The position numbers were made by a program, and so were the translations under genes. DNA of 64,000 nt from Paenibacillus solani. GTDB lineage: Bacteria > Bacillota > Bacilli > Paenibacillales > Paenibacillaceae. Every line of letters begins with the position of its first letter. Within the stretch, counting starts at the first letter, position 1. The notes under the pieces are model-generated. The model was not told the DNA's origin. It did no database searches and saw only the letters and a list, made by a program, of their open reading frames with translations. Positions 17,801 through 29,200 of the stretch are shown here, piece by piece. The stretch is from contig NZ_LIUT01000005.1 of the NCBI RefSeq assembly GCF_001277345.1, forward strand, positions 124,001 to 188,000, given 5' to 3'.

Positions 17801-18865
17801 ATGAACAGAGCAGCGGACAAGCTAAAGGAAGTCAAATGCGTGATCTGGGATCTGGACAATACGATGTGGGACGGTATTTTGCTGGAGTCCGATGAGGTTA
17901 AGTTAAAGCCGCGCATGCGCGAGCTTCTCGCGGAACTGGATTCTCGCGGCATTCTGCAATCCATCGCAAGCCGCAATGATACGGAGCATGCGCTGGACAA
18001 GCTGAAGGAGTTCGGTATCGATACCTATTTTCTGTACCCCGAAATCAACTGGAATGCCAAATCAACGTCGATCGATAAAATACGTCTGAACTTGAACATC
18101 GGGATGGACACGATTCTGTTCATCGATGATCAGCCCTTCGAACGGGATGAGGTCCTAAGCGTCCATCCGGAGGTCGAGTGTCTGGATGTGACCCCATACG
18201 AGACACTACTCGGTCACCCGCGTCTTAATCCTCGGTTCATTACGGAAGATTCAAGACGTAGGCGCGCCATGTATCTGGAAGACATTCAGCGCAAGAAGGA
18301 GGAGGAATCGTTTGCGGGTCCCCAAGAGGCGTTTCTAAGCTCGCTCGGTATGCGCTTTGTCATAAGCGAGGCTAGAGAGGAGGACTTGAAACGGGCGGAG
18401 GAACTGACCATCCGTACGAATCAGCTGAATGCGACGGGTTATACATACAGCTATGAGGAGCTGGACAGGATCAGGCAGTCGGATAATCATATCCTGCTCG
18501 TGTGTGAATTGACGGACAAATACGGCTCTTACGGCAAGATCGGGCTCGCTCTGATCGAATTGAAGGAAAGCTGCTGGCATCTCAAAATGCTGCTTATGTC
18601 CTGCAGGGTGATGTCTCGCGGAGTTGGTACCGTTATGCTCACATACATCATGCAGCAAGCGAAGAATGAAGGGAAAGTACTTAGGGCCGACTTTAAACAG
18701 ACGGACCGCAACAAGATGATGTACGTCACGTACCGTTTCGCTAATTTTACGGAAATCTCCAATGACGGAGAAGGAAACATTCTGTTTGAGAACGATTTAA
18801 AACAAATTCAGCCGTTCCCGCCTTATATTGATGTGTTGGTAACGGTGGCCGGGGGAAAGGGGTAA
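17801..18865 (+). CDS. FkbH-like glyceryl transferase/phosphatase (ZmaN-like)
   Basis: A 354-residue HAD-superfamily protein with the nucleophile motif DLDNT near residue 20 (WDLDNTMWDG), FIDDQPFER near 108 and the conserved Cys in the SCRVMSRGVG segment near 267. FkbH enzymes take 1,3-bisphosphoglycerate, remove phosphate and load the glyceryl group on a carrier protein through this Cys. The neighbours on both sides match the hydroxymalonyl/methoxymalonyl-ACP cassette. GGGAGG precedes the ATG. It is the first of three FkbH units in the window, and the one placed to supply the extender unit. Confidence 0.92.
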   Translation: MNRAADKLKEVKCVIWDLDNTMWDGILLESDEVKLKPRMRELLAELDSRGILQSIASRNDTEHALDKLKEFGIDTYFLYPEINWNAKSTSIDKIRLNLNIGMDTILFIDDQPFERDEVLSVHPEVECLDVTPYETLLGHPRLNPRFITEDSRRRRAMYLEDIQRKKEEESFAGPQEAFLSSLGMRFVISEAREEDLKRAEELTIRTNQLNATGYTYSYEELDRIRQSDNHILLVCELTDKYGSYGKIGLALIELKESCWHLKMLLMSCRVMSRGVGTVMLTYIMQQAKNEGKVLRADFKQTDRNKMMYVTYRFANFTEISNDGEGNILFENDLKQIQPFPPYIDVLVTVAGGKG

Positions 18866-18869
18866 CATA

Positions 18870-19121
18870 ATGGAAATCAAACAAAAAATCCGCAGTTTTA
18901 TTGAAAGCAATCTGGTTGTATTTGAGGACGAGGCGGTATTCACTGACGATGATCATATTTTTCAAAAGGGTTTCGTCAACTCTTTGTTCGCGATGAAACT
19001 TCTCAGCTACATCGAGCAAGAATTCGGTTTCACGGTCAGCAATGAAGATTTGGATATCGCTAATTTCAGCACGCTTAACAATATCGTAAAACTAATCGAA
19101 AAGCATAAGCAGGAGGCCTAA
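18870..19121 (+). CDS. Acyl carrier protein for hydroxymalonyl extender
   Basis: An 83-residue free-standing carrier protein. The phosphopantetheine Ser lies in GFVNSLFAMKLL near residue 38, in place of the usual DSL. It corresponds to FkbJ/ZmaD, on which the glyceryl group is loaded and then oxidised. The gene lies four bases after FkbH and four before the acyl-CoA dehydrogenase, which makes co-translation likely. Confidence 0.9.
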   Translation: MEIKQKIRSFIESNLVVFEDEAVFTDDDHIFQKGFVNSLFAMKLLSYIEQEFGFTVSNEDLDIANFSTLNNIVKLIEKHKQEA

Positions 19122-19124
19122 GCG

Positions 19125-20276
19125 ATGATTGCACAGACATCCGCGTCTGCCGCTCAAGTCGTAGAGGAAGCTAAAATTTTTGCCGGCCGGGAAATCCGGC
19201 CGCTCGCAGGAGAGATCGATGTCACAGGGGAGCTGCCCCGCAGCTTAATTAACAAAATGGGGCAATTGGGCTATCTGTCGGCCAGCTGGCCGATGGAATA
19301 CGGCGGTCTGGGGCTAGATCCAGTGGCATACGGACTGTTTACAGAGCAGATCGGCAAAGCATGCTGCAACACGAGAGCTCTGATTACTGTTCAAACCTCA
19401 TTGCTCGGAGAGACGATGCTGCGTTTCGGCACAGTGGCACAGAAAAGATATTGGCTGCCGCAGATGGCGCGGGCGGAGAAGCTGGGCGCGTTCGCTTTAT
19501 CAGAACCGAATGTGGGCTCGGATGCTAAAAGCGTACAGACCACCTACCGTAAAGAAGGAAGCCATTATATTCTGAATGGCAGCAAAAAGTGGATTTCATT
19601 CGCTGCAATCGCTGATTTTTTTGTCGTGATCGCAGCTGATTCAGGGGGGCAAATCACCTCATTCATCGTAGAGCGCGGACGTGAAGGAGTGCATACAATC
19701 CCTATGTCAGGCATGCTCGGCAACAGGGGGGCTCACATTGCGGAGATTCAGCTCACAGAAGTGAGAATTCCGGTGGAGAATGTGCTCGGCATCGTAGGCG
19801 GAGGTTTTACTTATATCGTATCCACCGCCCTTGATCACGGCAGATATAGCATTGCTTGGGCAGGAGCGGCAATTGCGGGCGAGGCGCTGGAAGCAATGGT
19901 GGCCTACTCGATGTCGCGGTCCCAATTCGGAGAGAAGCTGTACCAGTACCAGTTGGTCAAAGGGCTGATTGGGGACGCGGTCACCAAGGTTCATGCCGCG
20001 CGTGCGCTTTGTATCGCTGCAGGTGTAGTGCGCAAAAACGGGGCGGCGGAAGCGGTTGACGAGACGGCGATCGCCAAATATTTTACATCGAAAGTGGCTG
20101 TTGAGGTCACGAACGATACGGTGCAAATTCACGGCGGCAACGGCTGCCACAGCGGTTACCCTGCCGAACGGTTATTCCGGGAAGCCAAGGTGCTGGAAAT
20201 CATTGAAGGCACTAGCCAAATTCAACAGCAGGTCATTTCTCAATACGGACTTCGCAAATATGCGGTGAAGAAGTAG
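19125..20276 (+). CDS. Acyl-CoA dehydrogenase-like, hydroxymalonyl-ACP pathway
   Basis: A 383-residue FAD enzyme of the FkbI/ZmaE type, acting on an ACP-bound acyl group. Seen motifs are ALSEPNVGSDAKS near residue 125, SKKWISFAAIADFFVV near 150, an arginine-bearing MSRSQFGEKLYQYQLVKGLI near 262, QIHGGNGCH near 332 and the catalytic Glu in EIIEGTSQIQQ near 356. In this pathway it finishes oxidation of the glyceryl unit to hydroxymalonyl-ACP. No O-methyltransferase gene (FkbG) is present, so hydroxymalonyl rather than methoxymalonyl is expected. It ends 22 bases before the large hybrid synthetase. Confidence 0.9.
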   Translation: MIAQTSASAAQVVEEAKIFAGREIRPLAGEIDVTGELPRSLINKMGQLGYLSASWPMEYGGLGLDPVAYGLFTEQIGKACCNTRALITVQTSLLGETMLRFGTVAQKRYWLPQMARAEKLGAFALSEPNVGSDAKSVQTTYRKEGSHYILNGSKKWISFAAIADFFVVIAADSGGQITSFIVERGREGVHTIPMSGMLGNRGAHIAEIQLTEVRIPVENVLGIVGGGFTYIVSTALDHGRYSIAWAGAAIAGEALEAMVAYSMSRSQFGEKLYQYQLVKGLIGDAVTKVHAARALCIAAGVVRKNGAAEAVDETAIAKYFTSKVAVEVTNDTVQIHGGNGCHSGYPAERLFREAKVLEIIEGTSQIQQQVISQYGLRKYAVKK

Positions 20277-20298
20277 GAGGAAGTTCGAATAGAAAAGG

Positions 20299-23200
20299 AT
20301 GGGTGAGAGTGTGAAGAAACCTCAGAAGCTGGACAAAAGCAATGTTGAAGATATTTTGGCATTGTCTCCTATGCAGTCCGGGATGCTGCTTCAATACTTG
20401 AGAGATCCCGAAACTACGCAGTATGTAGAGTTGATCGCACTTGCCGTCAGCGGGGAGCTGAAGCCATCGTTGTTTGAACAGGCGTGGGCTTACGTTGTGC
20501 AGAGCAACGAGGCGCTGCGGTCTTTGTTCCGCTGGGAGGAAGTGAACCAGCCTGTTCAAATCGTGCTGCGTGAACACCGTCCCGTTATTCGTTATGAGGA
20601 CTATTCTGATTATGACGAGAATGCACAGGCTGGACTGATTGCAGAGTGTATTGCCGCCGATAAAAAGGAAAAATTTAAGCTGGATCAGGTTCCCTTCCGC
20701 TTGACGCTGTGTAAGCAGACCGAGCGCAAGCACACCCTGCTAATGAGCTTTCATCATATCTTGTTTGATGGCTGGAGCACCGGAATCCTGTTGAAGGAAT
20801 GGCGAAGCGCCTATCTGATGCTGGCGCAGGGGCAAAAGCCAGGACGGCAAGCTAAGCCGCATCTGAAGCAGTTTATCTCACTGCTGCAGCAGCAGGACAA
20901 GCCAACACAAGAGAACTACTGGAGCCAATACCTGCGTGACATGCAGAACCGGCCTATTCTTACAAGGAGCGCAAAAGCTTCGGCGATACCGGTTATGGCT
21001 TCATACTCGGAAAAACGGGATAGCACCTTCACTGCCGGACTTCACCAGTGGGTCCGTTCCGAGGAAGTGACGCAGGCCGCTCTATTCTATACGGCGTGGG
21101 GGATTCTGCTTCAGCACTATACGAACAGTGACGACGTATTATTCGGTACTACTGTGTCGGGACGCAATCCGACTATTCCGGTAATGGAACATATGGTTGG
21201 CTTATTCATTAATACGCTGCCGTTTCGCATGACGGTTGGTCAGGATAAATTAATCATCGAACTCCTGGCCGAGGTGAATGCATCGATTCAAGCAAGCGAA
21301 GAGCATGCGAACACTTCCTTAACAGATATTAAAACATACGGAGGGCTCCGAGCTGAAGGTAGTCCGTTCGATACCCTAGTCGTAGTGGAGAATTACCCGC
21401 TGGATGAAGTGGTTACAAGTACCGACGGACCGCTTATCATTGAACCCCATCACATTGAGGAAGAGACCGAGTTCGATTTGACACTCCGTATTACAGTGGC
21501 CGAAAAGCTGGAAATAACCTTCTCTTATAATAACCAGGCGTATCACGAGGATATGGTCAAGAGGCTTGCTCAACAATACCTCTGTATTCTTGAACAAATC
21601 ACCCAAGCTCAGGTTGCCACCTACCAGGAGACAAGGCTGAAAGATATCGGGATTCTTACCCATGAAGAACGGGAGCGAATTCTGTTATTCAATCTGACGA
21701 CTTCGAATTATCCCAGTGAGAAAACGGTTCATGGGCTGTTCGAGGAACACGCGCTATTGTCCCCAGAGAGTTTGGCTGTAACAGATGAGCGGAAATCCTA
21801 TACCTACCGCGAATTGAATGAACAGGCTAACCGGATTGCTCGTTCGCTGCAGGCGAAAGGCATGGAAAGCGGCCAGGTTGTGGGCTTGATGGCGAACAGA
21901 TCGACAGAAATGATTGCCGGAATCTTTGGCATACTCAAAGCGGGAGGGGTCTATCTGCCGCTTGATTCCGCACATCCTTCCGACAGGATCGCCTATATGC
22001 TCTCTGATGGCAATGTGGACACGGTGCTGACTTCACCGGGCTTTGAGGTTATGGTACCGGACCATGCTCAGGTGCTGAAGCTGGACGAAGATCTGCTTCA
22101 TCGCGGCGAAGCATCCGAGTTGCCTCCGGCAGGCAGTCCGGAACATCCGGCCTACATCATGTACACATCGGGTTCGACCGGTAAGCCCAAAGGTGTCCTT
22201 GTCGGACACCGAGGAATCGTGAGGCTGGTTCGGAACACGAACCACGTCCAGTTTGAAGCGCATGACTGCGTCCTTCAGGCAGGAGCAATCGGCTTTGATG
22301 CTCTAACATTCGAGGTGTTCGGAGCGCTCTTGAACGGGGCTAGCCTGCATATTGCGGACAAGCATACGCTGCTTGACAATGCCAAACTGGATGCCTTTTT
22401 GCGTACGCGCGCAATATCGGGCGGACTGCTGACTCCGGCATTATTCAATCAGCTGGCCCAGCAGCGTCCGGACATGTTCGCCGCAATGCGGAACTTGGTC
22501 GTTGGCGGCGATGTACTCTCTCCGAAGCATGTTGAGGCAGTCCGGCAAGTTTGTCCTGGACTGACGATTTGGAACGCGTATGGCCCTACCGAAAACACGG
22601 TTATTTCGACCTGCTTCCGTATCGACCGTGAATTTAAAGAGCATATTCCGATCGGGCCGCCTATCAGCAACTCTACGGCTTATATTGTTGACCGCTATGA
22701 TAATCTGCTGCCAATCGGCATTCCCGGCGAGCTGATCGTCGGAGGTGACGGTGTTGCGCTCGGTTACTTGAATCGGCCGGAATTGACGGCGGAGAAATTT
22801 GTACCGGATCCCTTCCGCCCTGGCGGCGTGATCTACAAGACTGGCGATATGGCGCGTTGGCTTGAAGACGGAACCATTGAATATATGGGACGAATGGATC
22901 AGCAAGTCAAAATCCGCGGCCACCGCATCGAAGTTGGTGAAATTGAGTCGATGCTGCTGCAGCACAAATCTGTGCAAGAAGCGGCGGTGACGGTGCAGCG
23001 ACGGGGCGCTCAAACTGAGTTATGTGCCTACGTGGCTGCTTCCGAGACGGTGTCCGTATCTGACCTGCGGGCGTATCTTGCCGCAAAATTACCCGATTAC
23101 ATGATACCTTCTCACATTGTCCAGTTGGACCAGATACCATTGACACCTAACGGAAAGCTGGACCGCAAGGCACTGCCTGCGCTTGCGGAGGCTCCCCGCG

Positions 23201-26200
23201 AGATCCAGGAAGCGGCGATGCCGAGGACAGTGCTGGAGAATCTGATCGCAGATGCCTGGAAAGCCGTGCTAGAGCTGGAGCGCATCGGTATCCACGATAA
23301 GTATTTTGAAGTAGGCGGCAATTCGATTAATCTAATCCAACTGCAGAGCAAGCTGCAAAGACAGCTTAAGCGTGAGATTCCAATCGTCACGCTATTTCAA
23401 TACCCCACCGTGCATGATCTGGCTGCGCATTTGGCAGGTGATACTGAACGATCGGCAGATCGGAAGAGCGAGAGTTCAGCAGCCAGCAGGAAGAACGAGC
23501 AGCCTTCTCTGGCACAATCGGGCCGTGCAGAGCACGGGAATCAAGGCAGCCGGGACATTGCAGTTATCGGCTTGGCCGGCAGATTCCCCGGTGCACGAAC
23601 CATCGGTGAGTTTTGGAGCAATTTACAGCAGGGCAGAGAGTCGATCTCCTTTTTTTCGGATGACGAACTGGCTGAGTATGGCTTTGACCGTCAGCTTTTG
23701 AAACGGCCGGAGTTTGTCAAAGCAAAGGGCGTGCTGGATGAGATGGACCACTTCGATCCGGCCTTCTTCGGATATACACCCGATCAGGCGGCGATGATGG
23801 ATCCCCAAGTTCGACTGCTGCATGAATGCGCATGGCATACTCTGGAAGATGCCGGCTGCGACCCGCAGCGACATGTTGGGTCTATCGGGCTGTTTGCCGG
23901 GGTTACGAACAATTTCCACTGGCTGTCGCAGCTGTCTGACCGCCTGCACGGGAGTTTATCGGATATGTTTGAGGTTGATTCGCTAAACGACTCATACACA
24001 GTCAGCACCCGCATATCTCACAAGCTGAATTTAAAAGGTCCTGCGATTAGTTTACAAACGGCCTGTTCTACCTCACTGGTAGCTGTACATTTGGCTTGCC
24101 AGTCTATTCTTAACGGGGACTGCGATCTGGCTCTAGCCGGAGGCGCGTCGATCGTGCTCCCTCATAAATCGGGTTATCTGTATCAGGAAGGAATGGTAAA
24201 GTCACCGGACGGTCATTGCCGCACCTTCGATGCCAAAGCAAAGGGAACGATAGGCGGAGATGGTGTCGGATTCGTGGCGCTCAAATCGCTCGAGACAGCA
24301 ATCGCGGATGGTGACCGGGTTTATGCGGTAATCAAAGGCTCGGCCATCAACAATGACGGCAGCCGCAAGGTCGGTTTTACGGCGCCAAGCGTACAGGGCC
24401 AAGCGGATGTAATCGCTAGAGCTCATGAATCCGCAGGAGTTCCGGCCGAGAGTATCACCTACGTTGAGGCGCACGGATCGGGAACCACGCTTGGCGATCC
24501 GATCGAGATCGAGGCGTTGACGAAGGCATTCCGGACGGACAAGACCGGCTTCTGCCGAATAGGCTCTGTTAAAACGAATATAGGACATCTGGATGCTGCA
24601 GCAGGGGTAGCGGGATTGATCAAGACGGCGCTGGCGCTTCATTATAAACAGATTCCGCCCAGCCTGCATTATGAGACCCCGAATCCGAATATTGATTTCG
24701 CGAACAGTCCTTTCATGGTCAATACCGGCCTGACCGATTGGCACAGCGATGGTTACCCGCTGCGCGCGGGAGTCAGTTCCTTCGGGATAGGCGGAACGAA
24801 TGCCCACGTCGTCATGGAAGAGGCTCCTGTTCAGGAAGACTCGGGAAAAGGCCGAGCCAATCAGGTACTGGTATGGTCTGCACAAACACCGGATGCGCTC
24901 GATTCAATGACGGCCAATCTGGGCGTCTATCTCAAGGAGCATCCCTCGGTGGATCTGGCCGACGTTGCGTATAGCTTGCAGACCGGCCGTCATTCCTTCA
25001 GATACCGACGCATGCTCTCCTGCAGCACGGTTGAGGAAGCGGCAGCGGCACTGACGCCTTCTGCCGACAGGGCAAGCTTCGATACGCGGAAAGTAATCTC
25101 CAGCACGACGAGAGAGGAACACGGTTCAATTGTGTTTATGTTCTCCGGGCAGGGATCGCAATATATCAACATGGGTAAGGGGTTGTATGAGACCGAGCCT
25201 GTGTTCCGAGAAGAGATGAACCGCTGCTTCCGTTTATATCTCGACATTACCGGCTCTGATATGCAGGCAATGCTGTACCCGGACGCGGAAGCGGAGACTG
25301 CGGCAGCGTCCCTTCAATTAAATCAGACTAAACATATTCAGCCTGCCATGCTTATGCTCGAATACTCGCTCGCGCATCTTCTCCTGTCATGGGGAGTGAA
25401 GCCGGATGCGATGATCGGCTACAGCTTCGGCGAGTATGCTGCCGCATGCCTCGCTGGCGTCATGTCGCTGGAAGAAGCAATGCGTCTCATCATACTGCGA
25501 GGAGAGCTGATGCAGCAGGTGCCGCCAGGCGGGATGCTCAGCGTGCCTCTTCCTGAGCAAGATATTAAACCCCTTCTTAGCGGCTCCTTATCACTGGCCG
25601 TTGTCAACGGGCCTTCCTGCATAGTGTCTGGACCTGAAGAAGAAATCGCTGCATTCGAACAGCAAATGAAGGCTGGCAAATACGTATGCATGAGATTGCC
25701 GGTGTCGACGGCTGCTCATTCTTCGCTGCTTCGGGAAGTGGCAGAAGCGTTCGCTGAAGCCGTCCGAATGGTCCGTTTAAATCCGCCCGAAATACCGTAT
25801 GTCTCCACAACGACGGGCGATTGGATAACGGATGAAGAAGCGACAGACCCGGATTATTGGACCCGTCACATGACGGATACGGTTCGTTTTGCGGATGGTA
25901 TTGATCGGCTTGTCGAGCAGCCGGGCAGACTATTCGTGGAAATCGGTCCGGGACAGGATTTAACACTCTTGGCGCGCCGCTATATCGATACAGAACGCGG
26001 ACAGCAGGCGCTCAACCTTATGCCAGTTGAGCAGAACCGTGTATCGGATACTTCCCTGCTCGTTAACCGGATCGGGAGGATCTGGCTCTACGGCCAATCC
26101 GTCGATTGGAAAACATATCATGGGGAGGAACCGCGACAGCGACTCTCTCTGCCTGCATATCCGTTCGCAAGACAGCGTTATTGGATCGAGACTACTTCAG

Positions 26201-29200
26201 GTTCTTCACTGCCAGGGGGAGGCACTACTAGCAAGACACAGGGAGCGGGCGGGAAGGTGGCCAAGCTGCCCGACATGTCTGACTGGTTCTATGTACCGAC
26301 ATGGAAAAAAGAACAGCTGCTTCCTTGCTCCTCCGGCATGAACACGAACATTGCCGGAAACTGGCTTGTATTTGCCGATGAAAACGGCTTGTCCGCCGAT
26401 ATTATGCAGTCTATTGCCGAGTACGGAGGGCAAATTGTTGTCGTTAGAGCGGGCGAGCACTACGAACGGGCCACAGCTCATCAATATATCGTGAATCCGC
26501 AAAATGAACATCATTATATGAAGCTTTTTGCGGATCTGGAAGCCCGGGGAACCTTGCCTGATCTACTGCTTCACGCTTGGGGAATTTCCGCTCCATCCTC
26601 TTGTGACAGCGGTGCATCTTGGCTGACTGCCACACAGGAACGTGGGTACTACAGCTTGTTATACACGGGCAAGGCACTGAAAAAACAAGTTTCAGGGCAT
26701 GAAATACACATGTGGGTGCTGACGGATCATATGCACGCTATTGCCGGCGAATCTGTCCTGTATCCTGAGAAAGCAACAGTACTTGGACCATGCCGGGTTA
26801 TTCCGCAAGAATTACCTAACATTCATTGTCACAGTATCGATATTAACCTGCCGGAAGCGGGGAGCTGGCAGAGAGATAGGCTGATCCGCCGCCTGCTTGA
26901 CGAGTTCGGCGCTGCCCGGTTTGAATTGGCGGCTGCCTATCGCGATAACGAACGATGGGTTCTCGGTTATGAACCCGTTAAAATAGCGGAACCTGAAGCG
27001 GAAGCATCGGGACTCCGTCAAGGCGGCGTTTATTTGATCACGGGCGGATTGGGATATATCGGTCAGGTCCTCGCAGGTCATTTGGCCCGAAGCGTACAGG
27101 CGAAGCTTGTCTTCACCACCCGCTCATCATTCCCGACCAATGACAAATGGGAACAGTGGCTTACCGAACACGGCCCTGAGAATACCGTTAGTGTCCAGAT
27201 TGGCAAGCTAAAGCAGCTCGAATCCCAGGGAGCCGAGGTACTTGTGTTAACGGCGAACTCGTCGGACTTAGAGCAAATGAAGGAGGCTGTCCGGCAAATC
27301 GAGTCAGTGTTCGGTTCCTTAAACGGAGTTATCCATACAGCGGGTATGACTGGGGAAGCGGCATTTAGGATGCTGGAGGAGACAGACGAGGAATTAAGCG
27401 AACAGCATTTCCAAGCAAAGCTGTATGGACTCTATGTTCTGGATCGAGTGCTGGCTGACAAGGAGCTTGATTTCTGCCTGCTGGCCTCGTCGCTGTCTCC
27501 GATGCTAGGCGGATTAGGCTTTACCGCCTATTCGGCAGCGAACCATTTTATGGATGCCTATGTACACGATCGAAACCGTCGTCTGAGCACGGCCTGGACC
27601 AGTGTCAACTGGGACGGTTGGCAGCTGGAGCAAGAGCAGACGATTCATGGACAGGCGGGAACTTCAATATCCGAGCTGCTTATTGCGCCAGAGGAGGGGA
27701 TCGAGCTGCTGAGGCGCGTGTTGTCGGTCCGGGAAGCAGGCCAGATCGTCCTGTCGACCGGCAGCTTGCAGGATCGGATCGACAAGTGGGTGAAACGGAC
27801 GGCTCAGGAAGAGGCACCGCTCCCGAAGGGAGACGGCGGTTTCTACACCCGTCCCGCGCTGTCCGGTGAATATATCGCTCCCGTAACAGAGTCCGAACGC
27901 AGGCTCTGCGGAATGTGGGAGCAATTCTTCCGGATAGACCGGATCGGGGTGCTGGATGATTTCTTCGAATTGGGTGGAGATTCGCTCAAGGCAATTACAG
28001 TCGTAACCGGGATTCATAGGGAAATGAAGGTGGAAATCAGCTTGCCCGTCTTTTTCAATATGCCGACGATCCGGCAGCTTGCCGCCTATATCGATGAGGC
28101 GGAACAGAGTACCTACCACGATATCGAAAAGGCCTCAATCCGCGAATATTACGAGTTATCCTCTGCGCAGAAACGTCTGTATCTGATCCAGCAGATGGAG
28201 ACGGGACATACGGGATATAACGAAATTGTCGCCGGCATTTTGAAAGGAAAACTGAATAAAGCTCGAATGGAAGCGGTACTCCGGCAGCTGATTGAGCGTC
28301 ATGAAAGCTTGCGTACTTCGTTTGAACTGGTTAACGGCCTGCCTATGCAGAAAATCAACGAAACCGTCGAATTCGAGGTTGAATATGCAGACTTCAGCGG
28401 TGATATTGAGCCGGGGACATCGGACGCCGGACTACTTGATGAGGAAGGGGAAACTACTACGAATATCCGTGAAGCCGTGGCGCAGTTCGTGCGTCCCTTC
28501 GATTTGACCCAGGCGCCTTTGATGCGCGCTGGACTGATCAAGCTTGAGGAGGAGCGGCACGTATTGATGGTAGATCTTCATCATATCGTGTCGGACGGTT
28601 TGTCGCAGGACATCTTCGTTAACGATTTTATGGCCCTGTATGCTGGCCGTGACTTACCCGAGCTTGAGTTGCAGTATAAGGACTTTTCAGAATGGCAGAA
28701 CCGGATGAAAGAAACGGAAGAGCAGCAGCGACAAGGAGCCTTTTGGCTAAATCAGCTGCAGGAAGCTCCCCGGCTAGCTCTGCGCACGGATTATCCGCGT
28801 CCGGAGGCAAGAAATTTCGCTGGCAGTCGAGTCCATTTTGATCTGAGTACGGAGCAGACCCAAGCTTTGAAGTCGCTCTGCCTGAAGGAAGATGTAACGT
28901 TGTTCATGACGCTGCTCGCCGCTTACAACCTGCTTCTCTCCAAAGTTTGTGTACAACAAGACATCATTATAGGGACCCCGATTATCGGCCGCAAACAGCA
29001 GGCTTTGCAGCTTATTATCGGCAAGTTCGTTAACATGCTTCCGCTGCGTAATCAATTGGATGAAGAAATGAGTTTCAGTGCTCTTCTCCAAACTGTGCGG
29101 GGCACAACCTTGGATGCATTTGCTAATCAGGACTACCAGTTTGAGGAAATGGTTCAGCAGTTGGGTCAGGATCGTGATTTGGCCCGTAATCCGGTATTTG

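Noticed and set aside
16934..20276. Methoxymalonyl-ACP pathway as in FK520
   Set aside because: All genes but the O-methyltransferase FkbG are present, and no methyltransferase domain is visible in the cluster, so the unit should stay hydroxymalonyl.
24202..24885. Long open frame on the minus strand inside the hybrid synthetase gene
   Set aside because: It has no ribosome-binding site or recognisable domain, and it lies opposite conserved KS sequence. Similar antisense frames occur across the other synthetase genes for the same reason.
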